This document shows, in pieces, positions 45,889 through 54,792 of a DNA stretch of 64,000 nucleotides. A program made the position numbers and the translations under genes. The stretch is from Paenibacillus durus (GTDB lineage Bacteria; Bacillota; Bacilli; Paenibacillales; Paenibacillaceae), in contig NZ_CP009288.1 of NCBI RefSeq assembly GCF_000756615.1, forward strand, positions 5,332,001 through 5,396,000, given 5' to 3'. The notes beneath the pieces are model-generated. The model saw nothing but the letters and a program-made list of their open reading frames with translations. It was not told the DNA's origin and did no database searches. How positions within the stretch are numbered: position 1 is the stretch's first letter; the number at the start of each line of letters is the position of its first letter.

Positions 45889-48180
45889 CTAATGCTGATG
45901 CTCCCCGGCATCCGCCAAATAGGCGGGAGCGCCCTTGGCCGGCAGGAACTTGTAGACATACAGGTTTTTGTTCTTCAGCTTCACACAGGCCAGATAACCG
46001 CCTCCGCTCATGTAATAATCGTTCTTCAGGAGCGGGGCCAGTTCATCCATTTTGACCGGATCGCTGACCACCGGGTTCGCTCCGAAATCTTTGGTCTGGA
46101 TAAACTCCCGGTCGTTATCGGCGATATAACCGAGGAAGAACGGCGACTTCGGATCTTTACTCTTATTCATTCCGACATAAGGGTCATACGGCTGGAGGGT
46201 AATGCTCTCGATTTCTTCCGTATTTTCCAAATACGAATACAGTCCTGTTTCTTTTAAATATTGGAGGGTGTTCTTAAAAGAAGGCGTTACATAAATGATG
46301 CTGTTCTCCAGCCGATAGCCGAATTTCAGACTTTCCTGACCGCCGTCTTGGGTAAACATAATGGTCCCGAGCGCCTGATCTTTGGGATAATAGCGGTCTT
46401 CCAGGCTCTGGGCTTCGACATCATCGGCAATATGCCCCAGAAGCTCCTTGCGCTGGCTGTCCGACAGAATAACCTGTCTCGGATTGGTATAGGAACTGTT
46501 CGCCAGGTAAACCAGACCGTTCCGGAAGGCTCCCGCCGCCCAGTAGCGCGACTCGGTCGTTCCGGTAATCGTTCTGCGCGTCTGCTTCTGCACGGCCTCG
46601 GTCTTGTCGAGCGTCAGGAATTTGTCCAGAACGCTAAGCTTGGTCCGGTCGTAATAACGGGTAAGATGCGAGCCGTTATCCAGCGTATAGTTGACGATAA
46701 TATCGTAAGGGACGGTCGTATTGGAGAAGTTCTCCGCGTCGCGCGCCAGCTTTCCTTTTCCTCCGTCGATAATTTGTTTGTGGAGTCCTGTAATCATCTC
46801 CAGATCACTCTTGGAGGAAAAGGTATAGTTGCTCATAACATAGTAGCTGCCGCCCGTGCTGACGCCGCCAACCTGACCGTCCAGATAGTTCGGCGATCCG
46901 GCATAGGACATCTGAACGCTGGCAATCCGGTCAACCTGCGGAATCCGGGAAGAATAGCCGAAGCCGCCGGTAACCAGAATGACCACAGCGGCCAGCACCG
47001 CGCCAAGTCCGAACGGAAGCTTCAGAATGCCCCGGCTGAGTCCCCGGGAGCCGTTCTTCTGCACCAGCTCGGTAATCAGAAAGATGACAATAAACGTCAG
47101 GGAAGCGGCCAGAATGGAATATCCCGTTCCCATATCCGCCCCGTACTCCAGCACAATCGCAAAGCCGAGAAGCGGCAGCAGGAACGTGGAGGCGATGCCC
47201 AGAATACGGCTTGTTCCCGAGACGCCGGCGATTTCCGCTTTGCGGCGGGACAGCGCCGCAGCTCCGAGCGCGGCAATAACCAGTGAGGCGATGACCCAGC
47301 CCAGAAGGGGTAGCGCGCGTACCGGAGGCTGGATAAATCCGTCGAACCTAGTGTATTGAGCGCAGTAATCTTTGGCCGCCTGATAGAAGAACAGAACCGG
47401 ATTATAGCTGGCCAGCTTGTCCAGAAGGCTCGCGCCCACTTCGACCGTCCCCGTACTCGCGGAGAACCCGAACGAGTTGCCGAAGAGCAGCTGCTTCATC
47501 AGCGAGTTGGCTCCGTACAGCAGGATCGAAGGTGCGCCGATAGCCATAAGGGAGTAGAATACCGCTTCCGTCATGGTTCCGACCATACTGCAGACAAGCG
47601 CCGTGACGCAGAAGCTGACGATACCCAGAATCAGGTAACCGGCATAGAGGTAGACACCCCCGGTAATAGCAAGCCCGGCGTAGCCCAGACTGCTGAATGC
47701 CGAAATGTTCATCATGAGAGAGATCATGATCGGAATGAAGATCACGACGGCAAGCATAATAATTCCGATGACAAAACGCAGGCCAAGCTGCTTCCCTCGG
47801 GTAATGCCCTGGGCAAAATACGCGTCCGATGAACGCTTCACCAGCATGAACCGGAACAGAACAATCGCCAGCGCGGCCCCGAATACGATGACGGCGGCAT
47901 GAATGACTCCTGTCAGACTCTCGTAATAGAACCGGTACTGCATCTGATTATGCGTGTAGTTCTCGTCAAAAATCGATTTTCCGGGAATAAAGGCGGTCGA
48001 TACGGGAATCAGCAGCAGAAATACCGCCAGGCCGAGCGCAGCTACGCCGAGACTTTGAATGAGCGCCCGTGTAAAGGCGTGGAGATAGACCGGAAAAGCG
48101 CGGTCCCGGGAAGGCGCTGCCGCCGCAGGCTCGGGAGAAGGCTCCGTGATCACACGGTCAAAAGAAGGTTGCGATGTCAT
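45889..48180 (-). CDS. Large ABC-2-type membrane permease with DUF6449-like C-terminal domain
   Basis: Membrane component for the ATPase encoded just upstream, 763 residues. A Ser/Pro-rich N-terminus, about ten membrane helices in two groups (about 30-280 and 305-425), and a large extracytoplasmic C-terminal domain (about 430-763) with repeated references to monitored side-chain-rich sheets, like the DUF6449 part of YtrC/YtrD-type transporters. Start ATG 48180, 9 nt after GGAGG; it overlaps the ATPase end by about 20 bp. The product ends in His/Gln residues (EHQH). Cargo unknown; ABC-2 permeases often export peptides, lipids or surface polymers. Confidence 0.8.
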   Translation of the reverse strand: MTSQPSFDRVITEPSPEPAAAAPSRDRAFPVYLHAFTRALIQSLGVAALGLAVFLLLIPVSTAFIPGKSIFDENYTHNQMQYRFYYESLTGVIHAAVIVFGAALAIVLFRFMLVKRSSDAYFAQGITRGKQLGLRFVIGIIMLAVVIFIPIMISLMMNISAFSSLGYAGLAITGGVYLYAGYLILGIVSFCVTALVCSMVGTMTEAVFYSLMAIGAPSILLYGANSLMKQLLFGNSFGFSASTGTVEVGASLLDKLASYNPVLFFYQAAKDYCAQYTRFDGFIQPPVRALPLLGWVIASLVIAALGAAALSRRKAEIAGVSGTSRILGIASTFLLPLLGFAIVLEYGADMGTGYSILAASLTFIVIFLITELVQKNGSRGLSRGILKLPFGLGAVLAAVVILVTGGFGYSSRIPQVDRIASVQMSYAGSPNYLDGQVGGVSTGGSYYVMSNYTFSSKSDLEMITGLHKQIIDGGKGKLARDAENFSNTTVPYDIIVNYTLDNGSHLTRYYDRTKLSVLDKFLTLDKTEAVQKQTRRTITGTTESRYWAAGAFRNGLVYLANSSYTNPRQVILSDSQRKELLGHIADDVEAQSLEDRYYPKDQALGTIMFTQDGGQESLKFGYRLENSIIYVTPSFKNTLQYLKETGLYSYLENTEEIESITLQPYDPYVGMNKSKDPKSPFFLGYIADNDREFIQTKDFGANPVVSDPVKMDELAPLLKNDYYMSGGGYLACVKLKNKNLYVYKFLPAKGAPAYLADAGEHQH

Positions 48181-49054
48181 ATTCCTTATCCTCCATCTCA
48201 TCCAAAAAGATTTCTTCCAGCGTCATCGGCTCGTTCGTGATCCAGAGCGGCGACGCCGATTCAAGCCGCTTCCGCAGCTCATCGGCCCCTCCGTCCCAGG
48301 TGAAGATATAGCTGTCGTCATCCCGCATAATATTGCGTGCCTGGATGCCGCGGAGCTGCTCGATTCCATTGCCGCCTAAAAAAGCAACTCGGTACTTGGT
48401 CCGTCGCTTGCGCATCTCATTGACGGTCGTTGCAAAGGACAAGCGTTTGTCGCGGATGATCGCGATGTAATCGCACAGTCCTTCGAGTTCCCGCAAATTG
48501 TGGGAGGAAATTACGATGTTGGTGCCGTGCTTTTTCATATATTCGAACATGATGCTCTTAAGCTGATTGCGCTTGGACAGATCCAGGCCGTCAAAAGACT
48601 CGTCCATAAGCAGATATTGGGGCATCGTAGCAAACGCCAGAATAAGCGCAGCCTGACGCTGCATGCCTTTGGAAAATCCGCTGATTCGCGCTTCCGGGTC
48701 CAGTTCGAAGAAATCGACCAGTTCCCTGTACGTTTTATGGCTCCAGTTCGGGTAGAACCCGCTGAAAAAGAGCGCCATCGACTGAAGCGAGCCCTGAGGC
48801 AGAAAATACGGATCGTCTTGGGCCATGAACAGTCTGCGTTTGAGGCTTTCATTCTCGTATACCGGTACGCCGCCGATGGTGATTCTTCCGGCTTCAGGGC
48901 GGTAGATTCCCGCGATCATCTTGAGCAGCGTCGTCTTGCCCGCTCCGTTATAACCGACAAGCCCGCAAATGCGGCCGTCCGCGATCTCGAAAGAAATGTC
49001 CTCCAGCGCCGTAAAGCGGCCAAAGGTTTTGCTGACCCCTTCGATTGATATCAA
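48158..49054 (-). CDS. ABC transporter ATPase (YtrB/CcmA-type)
   Basis: Cytosolic ATPase, 298 residues, with Walker A GYNGAGKTT (about 34), Q-loop QDDPYF, a signature-like FSKGMQRQ (about 130) and Walker B YLLMDESFDGLD (about 152), then a 70-residue C-terminal extension. Start: TTG 49054 (ISIEGVSKTFG), 8 nt after AAGGAAGG; upstream codons are in frame but poorly spaced. It overlaps the DUF6449-type permease, its evident partner, and follows the Cys-rich anchored protein by 42 bp. Confidence 0.88.
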   Translation of the reverse strand: MISIEGVSKTFGRFTALEDISFEIADGRICGLVGYNGAGKTTLLKMIAGIYRPEAGRITIGGVPVYENESLKRRLFMAQDDPYFLPQGSLQSMALFFSGFYPNWSHKTYRELVDFFELDPEARISGFSKGMQRQAALILAFATMPQYLLMDESFDGLDLSKRNQLKSIMFEYMKKHGTNIVISSHNLRELEGLCDYIAIIRDKRLSFATTVNEMRKRRTKYRVAFLGGNGIEQLRGIQARNIMRDDDSYIFTWDGGADELRKRLESASPLWITNEPMTLEEIFLDEMEDKEYDIATFF

Positions 49055-49096
49055 TCTCCACACCTTCCTTTGCATCTTTCTCTGTCGGCTTCGTCA

Positions 49097-51022
49097 TCAA
49101 GCCGCTTCTTTAAAGCTCCGGCGTCTCTTCATGCCATTCAGAATCAGCGCCGCAGCTGCGGCAGCCAGAATCAGAAGCACGGCGACCGCAACGACGGTAA
49201 CCATACTGCCGGATGAATACGATGGAGCGCCTACGGCCAGAACATAATCCGAATTATGGCTGATTGTAAAAGAGACATAGCCCGCCTGTACATTCAGATT
49301 CGTCGCCGCCGGAACCAGCCGCCCTTTCTCCGCATCGAGCAGATAGAGCGTCAAGTTGTCCGCATCGCTGAACCGGCTGCCGGTATTGATATAAATCTCG
49401 GCCGGACCGGGCAGCTTGCCGTCATGGGCGAAGGAAATATAGAATGGCTTGACCAGCGAAGAAGCCGCCTTCTTCAATACGGGAGCGGTCTCCGGGAAAT
49501 CGATGTGGAAGTTGATATCCTCCGGCGTCTCAATCGTTTCCCCTTCAAAGGTCCAGGAGTAGAGGACATTGCTGCTCTCGTCCAGCTTTTGGAAGATAAG
49601 GCGCTCTTTCTTCTCCTTGGCCCCTTCCATCGCGGCTTTACCTGTCGGTATACCCGTGTCGGTTAAGGTAATCATCTTCATCGGTCCGCGCATGGTTTCC
49701 ATGCTCTTCGTTTCCGGCTGATCCGCTCCTGAGGCTTCAGCAGTCGGAGCCGCCTGGATTTGTCCACCCACAGCGGACGTTCCGGCAAGCGGCTTCGGAG
49801 CCACCGGAGCCAGCGCCTGCATCTTGGAGATGACCTCCTGCTGTTCTTCCTTGCTGATCCCCGATCCCAGAACGGATACGAGCGGGACATAAGGCGCAAT
49901 GACCGCCACATACGGCTTGGCCGCACTTACGTAGGGCTTGCCTCCGCCGCCATTGCCTGCCGAGAATCCGGTCTGTGCGCTGATCGCGCCGCTGGAGAAA
50001 GGAGCATTCCCGCCGCCTGCAATATTGCCGGCCGCACTGCCGCCTGCGGATCCTGGACTTCCCTGGCCTCCAGCCGGGAATGGCGCAACGACGTCAGCCG
50101 AAGGTGCAGGCAGAACCGGTGCCGATGAAGGCTGAGGCGCGTTCTGCACATATACGGGCCGGTAAGGCGCGGGCTGCGACCCTGCGGCCGGTGATGCAGC
50201 GGTCCCCGACGGCTGCCCGGCCGGAGCCGGACTCGGCGTATACTGCGGAGCATACGCATTCGGAGCCGGGGTGCTCACGCCGGGACTCGGATAGGTGACA
50301 ACGGCGCCGCCTCCCGTATTATTTACGGGTTCCGCCGCATAGGACGGCTGAGGCGCGTAACTCGGTTCCTCGGCCGGAACAGGATTCACCGGTACGTAAG
50401 GATTTGCTTCCGCTGGAGCGGAAGGTCCAGCCTCGGAAGGTGGTTCCGGGTCTGGGTTCGGCTTCGAGCTAGGGGTAACCGGATCCTGGCCCGAACCGCC
50501 GCCCGGGTTCTCCGGCTCCGGATCTTGTCCGCCTGTACTTTCTTCCTCAACCGTTACGGAAATCGTCTCCGGCGAAGAAGAGGTATGCTGCCACAGCGTG
50601 CCGGTTACCGTTATTGTCGTGGTTCCTGCCGATTTCCCCCTAATCGTGATGGTTCCGCTCGAATAGGAAGCCGATGCGATGAACGGATTGGCGACACTGA
50701 CGGTCGCGCGGGCTTCTTCCGTCTTTTGGCCTGGTCCGGCGCACTGGCATTGCCCGGTTACCTCATCCCCGCACATCCCGTTGCACTGCTGGGGACAGAT
50801 GGCCTGTCCGCAGCCGATGACGCCGGTATACGAATCCGGGCTCAGCGTAGCCGAGATGGTTGTGGACGATCCGACCTTGACCTCCGCCGATGTGCTTCCG
50901 AGTGAGAGCTGAACCGTTCCCCGGTTAAAATAACCGTAAGCTTCGGGCGTAACGGACAGCGACACCAGCACAGCGAAGGCAAGCAAGATCATTTGGATTC
51001 TCCACTTTACTTTGGTTTTCAT
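49097..51022 (-). CDS. Secreted, membrane-anchored protein with Ig-like (BIG2-type) and Cys-rich N-terminus and Pro-rich stalk
   Basis: Unknown function. The 641-residue protein has a signal peptide (about 1-29, ending AYG), an Ig-like domain of the bacterial-adhesin type (about 32-155: VQLSLGSTSAEVKVGSST, TTITVTGTL) interrupted by a six-Cys cluster (about 70-100, CGQAIC, CNGMC, CQC), a long Pro/Ala/Gly/Tyr stalk (about 165-350), a structured C-terminal domain (about 440-600), and a C-terminal membrane helix followed by KRRRSFKE. It is thus held on the outside by its tail. The Cys cluster is a plausible client of the CcdA/ResA pair encoded later in the operon. GGAG lies 8 nt before the ATG. 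Confidence 0.75.
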   Translation of the reverse strand: MKTKVKWRIQMILLAFAVLVSLSVTPEAYGYFNRGTVQLSLGSTSAEVKVGSSTTISATLSPDSYTGVIGCGQAICPQQCNGMCGDEVTGQCQCAGPGQKTEEARATVSVANPFIASASYSSGTITIRGKSAGTTTITVTGTLWQHTSSSPETISVTVEEESTGGQDPEPENPGGGSGQDPVTPSSKPNPDPEPPSEAGPSAPAEANPYVPVNPVPAEEPSYAPQPSYAAEPVNNTGGGAVVTYPSPGVSTPAPNAYAPQYTPSPAPAGQPSGTAASPAAGSQPAPYRPVYVQNAPQPSSAPVLPAPSADVVAPFPAGGQGSPGSAGGSAAGNIAGGGNAPFSSGAISAQTGFSAGNGGGGKPYVSAAKPYVAVIAPYVPLVSVLGSGISKEEQQEVISKMQALAPVAPKPLAGTSAVGGQIQAAPTAEASGADQPETKSMETMRGPMKMITLTDTGIPTGKAAMEGAKEKKERLIFQKLDESSNVLYSWTFEGETIETPEDINFHIDFPETAPVLKKAASSLVKPFYISFAHDGKLPGPAEIYINTGSRFSDADNLTLYLLDAEKGRLVPAATNLNVQAGYVSFTISHNSDYVLAVGAPSYSSGSMVTVVAVAVLLILAAAAAALILNGMKRRRSFKEAA

Positions 51023-51101
51023 ATATCTCGCTCCTCGTATGATTTCGTTCAGAGATAGCAGGTCCTGAACATGTGAAGGTCCAAGGCCGCCATCCCGCGA
51101 A

Positions 51102-54100
51102 CTATTTCAGCTTCAGCGCTTTGACCAGCACAGCCGCCGCTTCCGCGCGTGTCGCCGTATGAAGCGGATCAAAACGGTTGCCCGGCTGTCCGGATACAAT
51201 ACCGGCCTGCACCGCCGCTGCCACAGAGCTCTGCGCCCAGGCCGCAATGGAGCCACTGTCCGCAAAGGCAAGGGGAGTCCCTCCGGTAAACCCGAATGCG
51301 CGAACCGCCATTACAACCATCTCCTGGCGAGTAATGGACTGATCGGGCCGGAACTGTCCGCCCCCGTAGCCGGAGACAATGCCGTGATCCGCTGCTGCCA
51401 GCACCGCTTCTGCCGCCCAATGATGATTCATATCCCCGAATTGGGAGCTTCCCGTCGCTTTAAGATCAAGCGCTTTGACCAGCATCGAGGCATATTCAGC
51501 CCTCGTAATCGTCCGGTTCGGGCGGAAAGTGCCGTCCGGATAACCTCCCGTAATGCCGCGAGCCGCAAGCTCCTCGATGTATGCCGCCGCCCAATGTCCT
51601 TCGATGTCCTTAAGCGATACGGCCGCCGGCTGCTCTGCCACCGCTGTCTTTTCGGCAAACACGGCGAACTTCGTGAAGTGGGTGACTTCCGCTTTAACCG
51701 TGCTTCCGCTTACTGTGCCGCCGATCCGGGTCCATGCACCGGCGGCTTCATCATAATGGTAGATTGCCGGTGCATAACCTGCCGGTATTTTGGCGGGATC
51801 AAACGTCAGGGTAAGCGTTACAGGCTTGGCAAAAGTGTAGGAGGCCGCATCGCCCGCCGAAAATTCGTACACGGTTCCGGCCGGAACCAGCTCCGCCGGG
51901 GCGGCTGGAGGCGCCGTTACCTGCTGAATCTTGACGCTTAAACTCTCGCTGCCGTTCAGGGCATTTGCCGGAATATCGACAACAGCCGCATCTCCAAGGC
52001 CGATTCTTCCGCCTGCCGCCGGAGGTACCGACGCCGACCCGCTGGAGGATTCAACCGGCGCCACAGAAGATGATGACGGAACTGCGGCTGGTGCTGTTCC
52101 CGAAGGCGGCGACGGATTGAACGGCGCGGATGGAGTCGAAGCCGCCCCTTCCAGCGCCGCGATCGCCTTTTCCGCCGCCTTCAGCTTATCCAGCACCCCG
52201 GCGGGCACCAGCGCTTTCTGCGCATCCGTCAGGCTATCGTACATCTGCCGCGCTGCCGCTACCGCCGCCTTGTCAGCCAGCGCTACCGGGTCAGGAAGGG
52301 CGTTGATCTTGTCAGCGATGGCTTTCGCTGCCGCCTGGTCCGCCGCGGCCTGCTGCGCCGCCGCTTCCAGCGCCGCAATCGTCTCTTCCGCCGCCTTCAG
52401 CTTATCCAGCACCCCAGCGGGCACCAGCGCTTGCTGCACTTCCGTCAGGCTATCGTACATCTGCCGTGCTGCCGCTACCTCCGCCTTGTCAGCCAGCGCC
52501 ACCGGGTCAGGAAGGGCGTTGATCTTGTCAGCAACCGCCTGGGCGGCCGCATGATCCCATGCTTCCTGCTCTGCTCCTGCCTCCAGCACAGCAATTGTTA
52601 CTTCCGCAGCCGCCAGCTTCTCCACCGTGTCCGCAGATACCAGTGCTTTCTGCGCATCCGTCAGGCTGTCATACGCCTGGCGGGCCGCTGTCACCGCCGC
52701 TTTGTCAGCCAGCGTCAACGGATCCGGCAGATTATTGATTTGGTACGTCGCCTGCCAGGCGGACTCCCGGTCCGCTTCTGCCTGCGCTTCTTCCAGCGCG
52801 GCAATCGCAGCGATCGCCGCCGTCAGCTTGTCCAGCGTTTCCGCAGACAACAGTGCCTGCTGCTGCGCCGTCAGGCTGTCGTACGCCTGGCGAGCCGCCG
52901 CGACTGCCGCCTTGTCGGCCAGCGTCAGCGCGTCCGTCCCCGGAAGCGCGGCGATGATTTGCGCAGCTGCATCAGCCGCCGTCTGGTCCGGATCAATCAG
53001 ATCATAGCGGGCGACAAAAGCGTTGTAACCGCCGTCGGCTCCTGAAACCGGCGATGCGCTAGCCAGCGCAGCCAATTCTCCGTCGGAAGATTGCGACGCG
53101 CCGTACAGCACGAAGCCGTTCCCGGCCGCCTCCAGCATCGGTACGGCAAGCGTTCCTCCGTAACCCGAGCCCTGCAGCGGCGCTTCATTCCGCGTTCCTC
53201 CAGCGAGATACGCCCATTCGGTGTTCAGATTCCCGTCGCTCTTGAGCACAAGCATATCCTGACCGCCCTTGGCCGCTCCCCCATTAGGCACGGTTCCTGA
53301 GGAAGAGCTCGGCAGGCCGTTCGCTGTTCCTCCAAGCCAGTAGCCGCCGCCCTCGGCCGGGACGATTGTCGTCAGGCTGTCCGGGTTCTCAGCGCTCGAT
53401 CCCAACACAGAAACGTCCGTCGGCTGCGAATAGCTCTTCTCGGCTTCCACCGACAAATCGTCAGTCTTGAACTTCACGGAGAACGCGGAAGAGACGGAAT
53501 TCACCGTCGCAGAACCAACAGCCAGAATGCTTGCCCCGTCAGTGGTCACTGCGATATCGTTCAAATTGGCATCCGCTGCCGGGACCGGGGCGTAGGTCGT
53601 CATTTTCTGCAAAGTGCCATCCGCCGACAGAATGCCGATTAGGCCTTTATGCTGAGAATTGTCGTTATTCAGCGGAAAAGCAATGTTATACTCCTCGGCG
53701 TCTTTTAGAGGACTGCCATTTTTATAGACTTTGGTAAAGCTCTGTGCCGAGGACCACCCTGATACCGCATAGCCCCCACCCGGCAGTTCGGCTACAGACA
53801 GCAGTTCCGTCGTTTTATTGGTTACATTATTGTCTTTATCATAGAAATGAGTCAGCCATTGCCGAGCCCCAGTTCGGGTATACTTCACAATAAACGGCTC
53901 CATCTTGCTTCCCATAGGTCCGAGCATTCCATCCGAGCTTCGGGAATAGCCGATAACGATATAGCCTCCATCCGAGGTAGCCTGCACGCGGCCAAGCTCG
54001 ATATCCCCGGAGATTGAAGCAGTGATCGCGGTTCCTATGGCGGTGGCGGAGCTAAGATTGCCCTCAGCGTCCATTTTGACAACCAGCCCGTCCGCCGGAA

Positions 54101-54725
54101 CACCCGAATCCGTATAGTCAGAGGCGAACTTGTTAATGTAATGCTGCAATACTTTAGAGGTCCCCGCAGAATCCTTGAGCGTGATTTTATATCTCATCAT
54201 ATCGCCAAAGTCATCATTTTCATTCGGCACACCCATGCCTACGGCTATCAGGCTTCCATCATTCAATAGAGTCAATGAATTGAGGTTAATCCGGTAATTC
54301 TTGCTGTACGGAGAGACATCCATTCCCATGTAATTGAGTTCCTCGGGCATCTCCGTCGCATAAATCGCTTTAGCCCACACACGGTGTAAATTCCCTCCTT
54401 CATCGCTAAGTTTGATGATATAGGCGGGATTAGCTGTTCCCTTGTCCGGCGCAAAGCTTAGTCCCAAGCTGCCCCCGGCTCCGACATCCGCGATTGCAAA
54501 ATATTCGTTATATCCATCCCTCGGATTAACAACCAGACTTCGAATCGAGTTCGCAGGCAGTCCCGCCTCCCCTAATCCCCAAGCACTCTTAAACTGAGGT
54601 TCCAGGTTTACCGCTTCTGCTCTAGCCTTATGCCCGGCTGCGCTGTACACCATCGTCAGCGCCAAAACCATAATCAAGAATACTTTTTCAACCTTGCGAA
54701 CACTCTCCCGAACTGCTCCCCCCAC
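51102..54725 (-). CDS. SLH-domain surface protein with beta-propeller-like repeats (second of two)
   Basis: Large exported cell-surface protein, 1207 residues. Signal peptide (about 1-37), an N-terminal half with recurring DGGY/GGGYxxxG words (about 40-590) suggesting a beta-propeller, four helical repeats of about 72 residues with ALPDPVALADKAAVAAAR (about 595-860), a Pro/Ser linker, a ZU5-like beta domain (about 895-1000, VDIPANAL ... HFTKFAVFAE), and three C-terminal SLH motifs (about 1020-1207, GGYPDGTFRPNRTITRAE) that bind wall polymer. Start GTG 54725, 9 nt after AAGGGAGG. Same architecture as the neighbour at 54.8-58.7 kb, so a tandem duplication. Function not known. Confidence 0.85.
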   Translation of the reverse strand: MGGAVRESVRKVEKVFLIMVLALTMVYSAAGHKARAEAVNLEPQFKSAWGLGEAGLPANSIRSLVVNPRDGYNEYFAIADVGAGGSLGLSFAPDKGTANPAYIIKLSDEGGNLHRVWAKAIYATEMPEELNYMGMDVSPYSKNYRINLNSLTLLNDGSLIAVGMGVPNENDDFGDMMRYKITLKDSAGTSKVLQHYINKFASDYTDSGVPADGLVVKMDAEGNLSSATAIGTAITASISGDIELGRVQATSDGGYIVIGYSRSSDGMLGPMGSKMEPFIVKYTRTGARQWLTHFYDKDNNVTNKTTELLSVAELPGGGYAVSGWSSAQSFTKVYKNGSPLKDAEEYNIAFPLNNDNSQHKGLIGILSADGTLQKMTTYAPVPAADANLNDIAVTTDGASILAVGSATVNSVSSAFSVKFKTDDLSVEAEKSYSQPTDVSVLGSSAENPDSLTTIVPAEGGGYWLGGTANGLPSSSSGTVPNGGAAKGGQDMLVLKSDGNLNTEWAYLAGGTRNEAPLQGSGYGGTLAVPMLEAAGNGFVLYGASQSSDGELAALASASPVSGADGGYNAFVARYDLIDPDQTAADAAAQIIAALPGTDALTLADKAAVAAARQAYDSLTAQQQALLSAETLDKLTAAIAAIAALEEAQAEADRESAWQATYQINNLPDPLTLADKAAVTAARQAYDSLTDAQKALVSADTVEKLAAAEVTIAVLEAGAEQEAWDHAAAQAVADKINALPDPVALADKAEVAAARQMYDSLTEVQQALVPAGVLDKLKAAEETIAALEAAAQQAAADQAAAKAIADKINALPDPVALADKAAVAAARQMYDSLTDAQKALVPAGVLDKLKAAEKAIAALEGAASTPSAPFNPSPPSGTAPAAVPSSSSVAPVESSSGSASVPPAAGGRIGLGDAAVVDIPANALNGSESLSVKIQQVTAPPAAPAELVPAGTVYEFSAGDAASYTFAKPVTLTLTFDPAKIPAGYAPAIYHYDEAAGAWTRIGGTVSGSTVKAEVTHFTKFAVFAEKTAVAEQPAAVSLKDIEGHWAAAYIEELAARGITGGYPDGTFRPNRTITRAEYASMLVKALDLKATGSSQFGDMNHHWAAEAVLAAADHGIVSGYGGGQFRPDQSITRQEMVVMAVRAFGFTGGTPLAFADSGSIAAWAQSSVAAAVQAGIVSGQPGNRFDPLHTATRAEAAAVLVKALKLK

Positions 54726-54755
54726 AGCTTAAAGCCTCCCTTAAATAGTTATTAG

Positions 54756-54784
54756 GCGTCCGGCGGGTGCAGCCGCCGGGACGC
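54756..54784. other. Intercistronic hairpin without U-run
   Basis: GCGTCC-GGCGG pairs with CCGCC-GGGACGC (one bulge), loop GTGCAG, between the two SLH genes. No T-run follows on the minus strand, so it is more likely an RNA stabiliser or processing site than a terminator, and the SLH genes are probably co-transcribed. Confidence 0.6.
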
Positions 54785-54792
54785 TCTACGCA

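Noticed and set aside
48158..49054. ATPase as the missing partner of the FecCD importer
   Set aside because: Its sequence is of the ABC-2/YtrB type and it overlaps the DUF6449-type permease gene, which is its natural partner.
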